9,446 nucleotides of DNA from an uncultured Geobacteraceae bacterium (GTDB taxonomy: Bacteria > Desulfobacterota > Desulfuromonadia > Geobacterales > Pseudopelobacteraceae). Location of the stretch: the NCBI GenBank assembly GCA_903879825.1, contig CAIRND010000637.1, positions 1-9,446 of the forward strand, written 5' to 3'. Shown here piece by piece: positions 1 through 6,404 of the stretch. The stretch's first letter is position 1, and each line of letters starts with the position of its first letter. The position numbers and the translations under genes are program-made. The notes under the pieces are model-generated. The model searched no databases. It had not been told where the DNA came from and was given only the letters and a program-made list of their open reading frames with translations.

Positions 1-24
1 CCTGTTAGCGAAGGTGGTTCAAGT

Positions 25-267
25 TCAAGCGTGGGGTGGGAAGCGGGCTAAAAGCCCGGAAGCGGTGGCTCTCTTCGTCGAGACAGCTCCCGGCGCGGTA
101 GAGCGATACACGGTATAACCGATAATAGCGGGAACAGCTTTCCAGCTCAGTTCTATGCGGGAGGCCTTTGCCGTAACGGCAACATCGGCCGGTGGATTAA
201 AAGAGTTGGTTCTGCAACCGGACAGCAGAAGTACTATTGTAACGATCAATAAAATAGGTTTCTTCAT
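25..267 (-). CDS. Small lipoprotein with a truncated fibronectin type III domain (possibly broken gene)
   Basis: 80 aa. The signal has K-K, a hydrophobic core and lipobox L15-S-G-C18. After Cys18 a fibronectin type III fold begins (P-P-A-D-V-A-V-T-A, then I-E-L-S-W-K-A-V-P and G-Y-T-V-Y-R-S-T), covering about the first half of a ~90-residue domain. The sequence then drifts into low-similarity residues (S-G-L-L-A-R-F-P-P-H-A) and stops. The expected later strands (usually a Y-Y-Y-V-V-T-A-V-N type motif) are absent, and the other two forward frames show no clear continuation up to the window edge. It starts 19 bp after the channel gene with only a weak AGAGAG-type ribosome-binding site, so it probably belongs to the same operon. 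It may be a real mini-lipoprotein, or a gene broken by frameshift, deletion or sequence error; the present ending is suspicious. Confidence 0.6.
   Translation of the reverse strand: MKKPILLIVTIVLLLSGCRTNSFNPPADVAVTAKASRIELSWKAVPAIIGYTVYRSTAPGAVSTKRATASGLLARFPPHA
44..58. repeat. Short perfect hairpin near the end of the FN3 lipoprotein gene
   Basis: CGGGCT-AAA-AGCCCG is a 6-bp stem with a 3-nt loop, inside the last codons of the truncated lipoprotein. There is no T-run after it on either strand, so it is not a clear intrinsic terminator. It lies where the FN3 similarity fades and could mark the rearrangement point; that link is speculative. Confidence 0.4.
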
Positions 268-286
268 AACTTATTCTCTCTTAGGT

Positions 287-1666
287 TCATTTCGCACCTT
301 CATCTATCTGTCTACTCAAAAAATACTGACTGGCTGAAACGGTTACCAACAATTCGTTCAAGTCACTAAGATCACTCTCTTTAAGAATTCCGGCGTTTGA
401 TTTCAGCTGCAGCTGGCGCAGAGCATTGTCGTATAACGCACCGGCGAGATCCCGCTGGGCAATGGCGACGCCCTGTTTGGCATTCAACAGATCAATCCCC
501 GTGCGGGTGCCAACGCCCCTTCCCTCTTTGGCCGCCTCCATCTGTTGAAGAGCTGAAGCCCTTTTCTGCAACGTAGACGGTAATAACGCGCTGCTGTATT
601 CCAGGTTCAGGAATGCTTGTTTAAGTTTCAAAATGCCCTGATCACGTACTTCATTCAGCACAAACCCCTGCTCGGATTCCATTGCCAGCGCCCGTTGTGT
701 TCGAGCTGATGTTTCACCACCGGAATAAATCGGCACAGACAGATTGAGACCAACTGTCCATTGCCGCGTTTCAACCTGGGGCAAAAAAGTACTCCCTTTA
801 CTGACAGAGTACCCTCCGGAAGCGTAAATTGTCGGAAGATGACTGGCATTTGCCGCCCGGCGGGTCAGTTCACTCTGTTTCAAAAGCTCACGTACCTGAA
901 CAAGCGAAGGACGACTTTTCTGCATGGCAGCCAGCCACCATTCAATTTCTGCGGGCTCTGCTCCACGCACGGTGTATTTCCCCAAATCCTTGACTTCGGT
1001 CACCGGCCTGCCAACTATGCTCTCAAGTTGCTGGACTGCCAATTTGGTTACAATGGTGGCCTTGATACTATCGGATGCGGCGCTGTCAAGCTTTGCTTTC
1101 GCTTCAAATACCGAGAGCACCGTTCCGGTACCGCTGCTTTTAAATTCTTTTATTTGATCATATATCTGTTCCAAACGTTTCAGCTCATCGCGGTACAGCA
1201 CTTCGTCAACCTGAGCTTTCAGTAACCCGAAATACGCTTCAGCAAGGGCAACAATCAAATCTTGCCGACTCCCCGCAAGCGCGGCGTCAGCCCCTCTGAC
1301 GGAGGCCCGTGACGCAGCGAGGTTCAGTACATTCGGTACAACAAAAAGCGGCACCCGCGCACTGAAACCATAGCTGTCGCCGGTATACGAACCGGATATT
1401 TCGCTGGGACCGTAATAAAGCGAAGTGTTACTGATCCAGTTGATTCCGGCATTGGCTTCAACGCGGGGCAGCATCTGAGATATTGAAATATCTGTATCTG
1501 CCCGACTTGCTTCCAGACGCGCCTTCGCTTTACCGATGGCAGGGTCGCTTGACCGTGCATCGTGATACAGGGTAAGCAGGTCATCGACCCCAGCCCAGGC
1601 ATGCGCCGGAATCAGGCAGGCAGAAATCATGAGCACTGCCAATAAAAATCTCATTTTATCGTTCAT
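287..1666 (-). CDS. TolC-type outer-membrane channel of the type I secretion system
   Basis: 459 aa from the chosen start, a normal TolC-family length. A Sec signal peptide is evident (M-N-D-K-M-R-F-L-L-A-V-L ... ending A-H-A-W-A before G-V-D-D). The mature protein shows the two-fold pattern of outer-membrane efflux proteins: a first repeat beginning L-L-T-L-Y-H-D-A-R-S-S-D-P and containing Q-M-L-P-R-V-E-A-N-A-G, then a second containing A-S-H-L-P-T-I-Y-A-S-G-G-Y-S. Near the end is the typical V-G-T-R-T-G-I-D-L-L-N-A-K-Q helix. It trimerises as an outer-membrane barrel with a periplasmic helical tunnel, completing the exporter. Its start overlaps the adaptor stop by 11 bp. A dedicated channel inside the operon fits T1SS rather than a general efflux role. 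Confidence 0.95.
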   Translation of the reverse strand: MNDKMRFLLAVLMISACLIPAHAWAGVDDLLTLYHDARSSDPAIGKAKARLEASRADTDISISQMLPRVEANAGINWISNTSLYYGPSEISGSYTGDSYGFSARVPLFVVPNVLNLAASRASVRGADAALAGSRQDLIVALAEAYFGLLKAQVDEVLYRDELKRLEQIYDQIKEFKSSGTGTVLSVFEAKAKLDSAASDSIKATIVTKLAVQQLESIVGRPVTEVKDLGKYTVRGAEPAEIEWWLAAMQKSRPSLVQVRELLKQSELTRRAANASHLPTIYASGGYSVSKGSTFLPQVETRQWTVGLNLSVPIYSGGETSARTQRALAMESEQGFVLNEVRDQGILKLKQAFLNLEYSSALLPSTLQKRASALQQMEAAKEGRGVGTRTGIDLLNAKQGVAIAQRDLAGALYDNALRQLQLKSNAGILKESDLSDLNELLVTVSASQYFLSRQIDEGAK

Positions 1667-2999
1667 GGAATGCCTTCCCGGCACGTTCCCGCAGTGGCCC
1701 GATAAAATAGTCAAACGCCGTGCGTGGCTTGGTGCAGATGGAAACCTGAGCCGCCATACCGGGGTAGAGTCGCAGGTTACCGGCTTCTTTCAGAGATTGC
1801 GGGTCAAGATCGAGCCGCACCTCATAGTAGGGCATTTCGCCTTGAGGTGTTCGATTCGTCAACCGGTCGGCCGAAACGTAGGTGACGGTTGCTTTTATCG
1901 TCGGAGTGGTACTCGGTTTGTAGGCCGGCAGCGTTACTTCCGCCGGTAAACCGACTTGAACGTCATGAATGTCGTTAATGCCGATTTTTGCGTCCAGAAC
2001 CAAGTGTTCAGAGGCCGGCACGATATCCATCAAAGGCTCTTTACCTGCAATGACGCCGCCGACGGTGGTCACCTTCAAATCAACCACCTTGCCGGCTATC
2101 GGCGCCCGAATAAACTGCCGCTCCAGCACATTGCGCGAAGGGAGAACACGCTCATCAAGCTCGCCCCGTTTTATCGACGACTGTTTTATCTCCGCAGCAG
2201 CTTCCTGAATACGAGCGCCAGTAATACCGGCAATCCGCGATTCGTACTCTGCCAATCGCTGGTTGTTGCGGGCAATCGATGCCGACGTCATCTCACGTTC
2301 ACCACTCTTTTCTGCATGCATCCGCTCCAGATCGAGTACGCTTGTTTTAGTGACATAATCTTTTTTGAGCAGATGTCTGTTCGCCAGCAACTGTTCGTTG
2401 AGAAACGCAATCTCCTGTTTTTTCTGAATCAGCTGATCCTGTAAACCTTTCGTTTCTTCTTTTGTCTGCTGGATCTGACTCCGCAGCACTTCCACCTGAC
2501 TGCGATACGCGTCACGCTTGGCGTTAAAGAGGTGAGTCTCAGTCTGGATAATGCGGGCTACAGCCGCTTCATGTGCCCGTTTCAACAGTGCCGACGGGAA
2601 ATGAACTGTTTGCAGGTCGTTCCGTTCGGCATCAAGACGTGATATGGCGGCCGTTTCGGCAAGCGACTGCCCTTCAAGCAGGTCGACGGTTGGCTTAACC
2701 TGATCATCTTCCAGCACAATCAAAAGCTGCCCGGCCTTGACCGTGTCTCCCTCACGCACCATGATCTGTTTGACGATGCCGCCCTCAAGATGCTGAACAG
2801 TTTTTCGTTTGGTATCGAAGGTGATGTCACCCTGGGCCTGGACAGCTGCCCCCAGCGGAGCAAGTGAAGCCCACAGGGCAAAGCCGCCCGCGAACAGGAT
2901 AATGATCATCAGTCCTCTGACGATTATCGGGCGAGGGTTGTGTGCTGGATTGCTCAGAGGATTATTCAGCACCGCTTCAAGGCTGAGAGAATCAGACAT
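1656..2999 (-). CDS. Periplasmic adaptor (HlyD/PrtE-type membrane fusion protein)
   Basis: 447 aa, normal for the PrtE-type adaptor of T1SS. It has a short cytoplasmic N-terminus, one transmembrane helix (~24-46), the first half of the lipoyl-like domain (H-L-E-G-G-I-V-K-Q-I-M-V-R-E-G-D, ~70-85), a long charged helical/coiled-coil hairpin (~105-285), the second lipoyl half (R-A-P-I-A-G-K-V-V-D-L, ~298-308), and a beta-barrel region up to ~425 with the conserved Y-P-G-M-A-A-Q-V. It ends with the family-typical helix R-T-A-F-D-Y-F-I-G-P-L-R-E-R. Known role: it bridges the ABC exporter to the TolC-type channel across the periplasm. Start at 2999 is supported by AGGAGG. It overlaps the ABC gene by 8 bp and the channel gene by 11 bp. 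Confidence 0.96.
   Translation of the reverse strand: MSDSLSLEAVLNNPLSNPAHNPRPIIVRGLMIIILFAGGFALWASLAPLGAAVQAQGDITFDTKRKTVQHLEGGIVKQIMVREGDTVKAGQLLIVLEDDQVKPTVDLLEGQSLAETAAISRLDAERNDLQTVHFPSALLKRAHEAAVARIIQTETHLFNAKRDAYRSQVEVLRSQIQQTKEETKGLQDQLIQKKQEIAFLNEQLLANRHLLKKDYVTKTSVLDLERMHAEKSGEREMTSASIARNNQRLAEYESRIAGITGARIQEAAAEIKQSSIKRGELDERVLPSRNVLERQFIRAPIAGKVVDLKVTTVGGVIAGKEPLMDIVPASEHLVLDAKIGINDIHDVQVGLPAEVTLPAYKPSTTPTIKATVTYVSADRLTNRTPQGEMPYYEVRLDLDPQSLKEAGNLRLYPGMAAQVSICTKPRTAFDYFIGPLRERAGKAFHER
1673..1679 (-). promoter_or_regulatory. Ribosome-binding site that decides the TolC-type start
   Basis: GGGAAGG lies 6 nt before the ATG at 1666, inside the last codons of the adaptor gene. Neither the farther-upstream in-frame ATG at 1714 nor the one at 1654 has a comparable site, so 1666 is chosen. 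Confidence 0.7.
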
Positions 3000-4734
3000 T
3001 GCGGGCCTCCTGTGCGATCATGACAGCATGAGCGCTTGCTGCGGGCTGAGGCGGCGATTGCTGTTGTGGCTGTCCCTGCTGCCGTTTCATTAGTTCAGAG
3101 ATCACAACATCGCGCGGACCGTAGAGTGCCACAGCGCCATCCTGCAGCACCAGCAGCGTATCAACACCGGCCAGCAGCGATACTTTATGGGTAATTATTA
3201 TTGCCGTCGTACCAATCTGCTTCATATGTTCGAGTGCTCCCAGCAATGCCGCTTCTCCGTTTTCATCCAGACTCGCGTTGGGCTCATCCAACACCACCAG
3301 TTTGGGTGCGCCAAACAAAGCACGGGCCAGGGCGACCCGCTGGCGCTGACCTCCTGACAATACCGCGCCACCCTCACCAATCTGGGTATCATAGCCGTCA
3401 GGCATTTTCAGAATCATGTCATGCACTCCTGCCAGAGAGGCGGCGGCAATAACCAGCTCCGTGTCCGGTGTATCCAATCGAGCGATGTTATCGGCAATAG
3501 AACCGGCAAACAGCTCCACGTCCTGCGGCAGATAGCCGACATACCTTCCGAGCGCTCCTTTTTCCCAGCCGGTAATATCGGCTCCATCCAGGCGGACGGA
3601 ACCGGCAATCGGCTTCCAGACTCCGGTAATTAAACGGGCAAGTGACGACTTTCCGGCGGCACTGGGTCCAATGATGCCGAGTGATTCACCCGCTGCCAGG
3701 GAAATAGACAGATCCTTGATAATAACCTTGTTGGTTGCCCGGATTCCGAAAGATATGTGCTCAAGCGTCAACTGGCCGGTCGGAGCAGGAAGTTCCATGT
3801 GTGGTTTTTCCTGGGCAAGACCCTTGATAAACGTATCCAGCCGTTCATACGCGCTTCGGGCCTCCAACAATCCCTTCCAGCTACCGATTACATGCTCGAT
3901 CGGCGCCAGCGCCTTGCCGAGTATAATGGTACCGGCAATCATCAGTCCGGGCGTAAAACCCTGTGATTTAATAACCAGCCAGGCGCCGGCCCCCAGCATA
4001 ATCGATTGAATAAACTGGCGCACAAATTTGGTGACACCGGAAATTTTACCGGCACGATTGCTCGCCTGACTCTGCAGCTCCAGGGCTTTGTTGTTCAGTA
4101 TGCTCCAGCGACCAATCAATCCGCGCTGCATGCCCATGGCATTGATCGCTTCAGCATTTCGTAGTCCCGCTGTGACAAAATTACCCGCCTGCCGTCCAGC
4201 TGCATTGGCAGCGCCCATCGGCCGCCTGGTTGAAATTTCGTTCAGCACCGTAAGGCTGAGCATCAACACCGCCCCCACTACCGCAACCAGGAGCATCAAG
4301 GGATGCATCATCCAGAGGATCACCAGATACAACGGCAGCCACGGGGCATCAAACAGTGCAAGGACGCCGCCACCGGATAGAAAGGTCTTTATGGAGTGAA
4401 GATCTTTCAGGCCGGTGGAATAATGACTCCCTTCAGGCTCTGTAGTCCCGGATATCATCTTGTGCAGCAGGAAGGGCGCCATCAGGGCATCAATTGCATT
4501 ATTGGCCGTGACCAGCAATCGCGTACGAACCAGTTCCAGTCCGCCCATGACCACCATGGCGACACCCAGAATAATCGTCAGCATGAGTAGCGTCTCTTCG
4601 CTCCTGCTTGCCAGGACGCGATCATAGACCTGGAGCATATACAGCGACGGGGTCAGGAGCAGCATATTGATAACAAAACTGAATACTCCGGCAAAAATGA
4701 AAAATGTTCTAAACTTCTTGAGAAATGCTCGCAT
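2992..4734 (-). CDS. Type I secretion ABC exporter (PrtD-type permease/ATPase)
   Basis: 580 aa, the usual size for the PrtD-type exporter, a membrane domain fused to an ATPase that forms a homodimer in the inner membrane and drives export of unfolded cargo. The N-terminal half has hydrophobic segments near residues 11-35, 50-68, 125-165 and 243-272, and the family-typical start (L-L-T-P-S-L-Y-M-L-Q-V-Y-D-R-V-L). The ATPase domain (~320-545) is intact: Walker A G356-P-S-A-A-G-K362-S, Q-loop Q404, signature L-S-G-G-Q 459-463, Walker B L-V-V-L-D-E484, D-loop S-L-D 488-490, and switch H516. It lacks an N-terminal C39 peptidase domain, so it should not cleave a leader. A Gln/Pro-rich tail (~551-580) looks disordered. 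No Shine-Dalgarno lies at normal distance before this ATG; an A8-GGA stretch is about 14 nt away. Its stop overlaps the adaptor gene by 8 bp. Confidence 0.96.
   Translation of the reverse strand: MRAFLKKFRTFFIFAGVFSFVINMLLLTPSLYMLQVYDRVLASRSEETLLMLTIILGVAMVVMGGLELVRTRLLVTANNAIDALMAPFLLHKMISGTTEPEGSHYSTGLKDLHSIKTFLSGGGVLALFDAPWLPLYLVILWMMHPLMLLVAVVGAVLMLSLTVLNEISTRRPMGAANAAGRQAGNFVTAGLRNAEAINAMGMQRGLIGRWSILNNKALELQSQASNRAGKISGVTKFVRQFIQSIMLGAGAWLVIKSQGFTPGLMIAGTIILGKALAPIEHVIGSWKGLLEARSAYERLDTFIKGLAQEKPHMELPAPTGQLTLEHISFGIRATNKVIIKDLSISLAAGESLGIIGPSAAGKSSLARLITGVWKPIAGSVRLDGADITGWEKGALGRYVGYLPQDVELFAGSIADNIARLDTPDTELVIAAASLAGVHDMILKMPDGYDTQIGEGGAVLSGGQRQRVALARALFGAPKLVVLDEPNASLDENGEAALLGALEHMKQIGTTAIIITHKVSLLAGVDTLLVLQDGAVALYGPRDVVISELMKRQQGQPQQQSPPQPAASAHAVMIAQEARNV
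3006..3011 (-). promoter_or_regulatory. Ribosome-binding site for the adaptor gene, inside the ABC gene
   Basis: AGGAGG sits 6 nt before the adaptor ATG at 2999 and within the last codons of the ABC gene. With the 8-bp overlap, this suits translational coupling of exporter and adaptor. Confidence 0.8.
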
Positions 4735-4790
4735 GATGAGGTGGTGTGTCCTTTTTTTTAGCGTAACCTTTTGAAAAATAGGGTGTTTTT

Positions 4791-5195
4791 TTACAGCTCT
4801 CCGATATTCAGTCCAATAGCGTTTAACATTTTCAGCATCTTATGAAGTTCTATTGGCTTTTTCATGTAGCCGTCACATTCGTTTACAAAGGCATTTTTCA
4901 CCGTCTGGGGGTCTTTTGAACCGGAAGTTATAATGATCCTGGTTCTTTCCATTTCGGTTATATTTCGCTCTTTCTCTATACGTCGCATAGTCACAAGGGC
5001 TTCCTGCCCACACATTACCGGCATTGTTATGTCAAGCATGACGATGTCATACGGATTACCATTCTTGTAAGCCGTCACGAAGGCCGCGACAGCCTCAACT
5101 CCGGTGGAGGCCTCATCACACTTTCCCACTTGAGTAAAAATGGATGTCATTACCGCGCGACTCATACTATCATCATCAACAATTAGTATCTGCAT
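4791..5195 (-). CDS. Stand-alone CheY-like response regulator receiver
   Basis: 134 aa, a single receiver domain with no output domain. Key positions are present: acidic pocket D7-D8-D9 after strand 1 (I-L-I-V-D-D-D), phosphoacceptor D55 at the end of strand 3 (I-V-M-L-D-I-T-M-P), T90/S91 after strand 4 (I-I-I-T-S-G-S), aromatic Y110, and K113-P114 at the end of strand 5 (Y-M-K-K-P-I). It should therefore be phosphorylatable, and would act through protein contacts, as CheY-type proteins do. No histidine kinase is encoded in the window. It is the first gene of the run ending in the exporter, 56 bp ahead of the ABC gene with no terminator between them, which suggests co-expression and possibly control of secretion or of a related surface process. 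The sequence gives no hint of its partner. The start at 5195 is preferred over 5213 because of the ribosome-binding site. Confidence 0.93.
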   Translation of the reverse strand: MQILIVDDDSMSRAVMTSIFTQVGKCDEASTGVEAVAAFVTAYKNGNPYDIVMLDITMPVMCGQEALVTMRRIEKERNITEMERTRIIITSGSKDPQTVKNAFVNECDGYMKKPIELHKMLKMLNAIGLNIGEL

Positions 5196-5202
5196 GCCTT
5201 CA

Positions 5203-5206
5203 CTCC
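5203..5206 (-). promoter_or_regulatory. Ribosome-binding site that decides the receiver start
   Basis: GGAG lies 7 nt before the ATG at 5195. The alternative in-frame ATG at 5213 is preceded only by an A/T-rich stretch with no Shine-Dalgarno match. The downstream start also gives the normal receiver opening M-Q-I-L-I-V-D-D-D. Confidence 0.75.
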
Positions 5207-5279
5207 GTTCCATTTATAACAATCCGAAGTATTCAAACAAATGTCTGTGCCAATAAAAAACGGCGACTTTTAAAGGCAT

Positions 5280-5309
5280 ATTATACCGGCCACGCAGGCA
5301 GGCCGAAAT
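5280..5309 (-). promoter_or_regulatory. Promoter-like sequence with a spacer dyad, upstream of the receiver gene
   Basis: A perfect TATAAT (5285 to 5280, minus strand) is preceded by ATTTCG at an 18-bp spacing, the same arrangement as before the lipoprotein gene. The spacer holds an inverted repeat, CGGCC-N9-GGCCG (5287-5305), which could be an operator or a short hairpin at the end of the lipoprotein transcript. The predicted 5' leader to the receiver start is about 78 nt. The whole secretion operon could start here. The -35 is weak, so confidence is limited. Confidence 0.4.
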
Positions 5310-5328
5310 GATTGCAGTAGAAATAATT

Positions 5329-6048
5329 CTAAGGTTTCTGCCCCTCAAACAGTGCACCACTGGCTTTATCAGCAGTTGTCGCTGCGAAAAACAGTGATGT
5401 CTTTGCCGCGTTAACCGTTGCAACACCAGAGAGATTTCTGCTCGCACCTACCAGACAGGTCTCAGTAAAATTCACATCGAACACGGCCGGATCAGCAGTA
5501 CGTGGTTGCAGAGTACCATCGTAGGTACATGCAGTGGTGCTGGTTCCTGAGAGAGCCCCTGAGACACTAACATCCATCGTCAGGACACTACTGCCACCCC
5601 CGAACGAACTGGTCCAGCGACCGACTGCATCTGTAAGTTTTGCCGCTGTTTCATAACGTGAATTGTAAGCAAGACCGAGAGTTGTGCTTCCACTTGTTGC
5701 GGTCATGGCACCGGATATTGCTGATTTTTCTGTGAAGGTTCCGGTAGCTGATGCCGGCTCTGTAGTGCCACTTTGCAGCAAATATTGCGTGCCAGTACTG
5801 CTGTAACCACTACCACTGGCTTGCGACTGCAGTCGTGCGAAGCGGGTCGTTATATTATTTTCTTGAAAAACCAGCCAGCTATCGCCACTTGCAAGTACAA
5901 TAGCAGAAGTCTGGACTGTCCCCGTTGTGCCTGCCCAAAATCCCTTCATTATCGGCGCAGGTGGTGCGTCTCCACCTCCACCGCCGCACCCTGCCAGCAA
6001 TGGCAGGGTTATCATCATGGCTGCTGCTGTAAACGTTTTCAATTTCAT
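5329..6048 (-). CDS. Poly-Gly-linked, beta-rich outer-membrane lipoprotein, function unknown
   Basis: 239 aa. The N-terminus has a short basic region, a hydrophobic core and lipobox L18-A-G-C21, so Cys21 should be lipidated. Gly at +2 with no Asp retention signal suggests outer-membrane sorting. Five glycines and a short D-A-P-P-A-P stretch make a linker. The body, from about residue 35 (G-F-W-A-G-T-T-G), consists of short Thr/Ser/Gly/Val strands with a second W-T-S-S-F-G-G-G module near the middle, suggesting a beta-barrel or beta-sandwich. Two downstream cysteines (in T-A-C-T-Y-D-G and T-E-T-C-L-V-G) could form a disulfide. The ending F-E-G-Q-K-P, the paired cysteines and the F-D-V-x-F-T-E-T-C stretch resemble uncharacterised poly-Gly lipoproteins I recall from Proteobacteria; no function is known to me. 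It sits between the adhesin gene and the exporter operon, so an accessory surface role is plausible but unproven. Confidence 0.88.
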   Translation of the reverse strand: MKLKTFTAAAMMITLPLLAGCGGGGGDAPPAPIMKGFWAGTTGTVQTSAIVLASGDSWLVFQENNITTRFARLQSQASGSGYSSTGTQYLLQSGTTEPASATGTFTEKSAISGAMTATSGSTTLGLAYNSRYETAAKLTDAVGRWTSSFGGGSSVLTMDVSVSGALSGTSTTACTYDGTLQPRTADPAVFDVNFTETCLVGASRNLSGVATVNAAKTSLFFAATTADKASGALFEGQKP

Positions 6049-6054
6049 TGACAA

Positions 6055-6060
6055 CTCCTT
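6055..6060 (-). promoter_or_regulatory. Ribosome-binding site that fixes the lipoprotein start
   Basis: AAGGAG sits 6 nt before the ATG at 6048. It selects the Met that opens a clean lipoprotein signal peptide over an in-frame ATG 14 codons upstream, which would put charged residues (R-H-R-N-E-K-E) before the signal. Confidence 0.85.
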
Positions 6061-6208
6061 TTCGTTTCTGTGCCTGAGCACGGTATTCAAACGTTGACGA
6101 GATACTATTACGGGTGACTGCCTGGAAAGAGGGTGTTGAACATGCTGTAACTCCGCTGCAAAGTGATACGTGGATAAGCTTGGTATCCTCTATATCATTG
6201 AGTTTTAA

Positions 6209-6238
6209 ATTATATCCACCCACACTTTGGAACGAAAT
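6209..6238 (-). promoter_or_regulatory. Promoter-like sequence upstream of the poly-Gly lipoprotein gene
   Basis: A perfect TATAAT (6214 to 6209 on the minus strand) lies about 160 bp upstream of the lipoprotein start. The -35 region is poor: overlapping hexamers TTTCGT or ATTTCG at 17-18 bp. The octamer ATTTCGTT occurs twice here, exactly 10 bp apart (6231-6250), which could be an activator site compensating for the weak -35. This is a prediction from hexamer matching only. The rest of the 6049-6400 gap shows the ribosome-binding site, the hairpin and the palindrome, but no convincing gene. Confidence 0.35.
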
Positions 6239-6307
6239 AAAACGAAATGGAACATTTGGAGAGGATGAGGAGGGAGAACTTAGGCGCTACTTTGTCACAT
6301 TACGATC

Positions 6308-6350
6308 TCCGCCCTCCCCCGCTTCAAGGGGGGAGGGACGGAGGGGAGGG
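6308..6350. repeat. G/C-rich hairpin element with four G-tracts on the + strand
   Basis: TCCG+CCCTCCCCC (6308-6320) pairs with GGGGGAGGG (6329-6337), then a bulged A and CGGA (6339-6342), leaving an 8-nt loop. A further GGGGAGGG (6343-6350) can compete for the same C-rich arm. The + strand carries runs of 6, 3, 4 and 3 G separated by 1-5 nt, which satisfies a G-quadruplex pattern. The element lies in the adhesin-lipoprotein gap, has no T-run after it on either strand, and looks like a dispersed intergenic palindromic repeat. It may end or shield the adhesin mRNA 3' end; that is inference. Confidence 0.6.
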
Positions 6351-6388
6351 TGAAAATGGAGCCGTAATATTAAGCTGACAAAGGAGAA

Positions 6389-6404
6389 TTAGTATCGATA
6401 CTAA
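6389..6404. repeat. 16-bp perfect palindrome across the adhesin stop codon
   Basis: TTAGTATCGATACTAA equals its own reverse complement. On the minus strand it contains the adhesin TAG stop (6401-6403) and follows the T-run that encodes the final Phe codons. It could be a protein-binding dyad or a weak hairpin (6-bp stem, TCGA loop). No U-tract follows in the direction of adhesin transcription, so it is not a standard intrinsic terminator. Confidence 0.6.

Noticed and set aside
1667..1714. Upstream start at 1714 for the TolC-type gene
   Set aside because: It lengthens overlap with the adaptor gene to 59 bp and precedes the signal peptide with unrelated residues; the ATG at 1666 has a good ribosome-binding site.
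761..2444. Several + strand open frames opposite the channel and adaptor genes
   Set aside because: They are antisense to well-recognised genes, lack domain-like composition and lack credible starts.
5196..5328. A riboswitch or small RNA in the leader of the receiver gene
   Set aside because: I see only one short dyad and A/T-rich sequence, with no recognisable conserved riboswitch core.
6049..6090. 14-codon N-terminal extension of the poly-Gly lipoprotein from an ATG at 6090
   Set aside because: It would bury the lipoprotein signal behind charged residues, and the strong AAGGAG lies just before the internal ATG at 6048.
5879..6353. Small open frames on both strands in the adhesin-lipoprotein gap and over the lipoprotein signal region
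   Set aside because: They have no ribosome-binding site, overlap the lipoprotein gene or the G-rich hairpin, and show low-complexity or unnatural composition.
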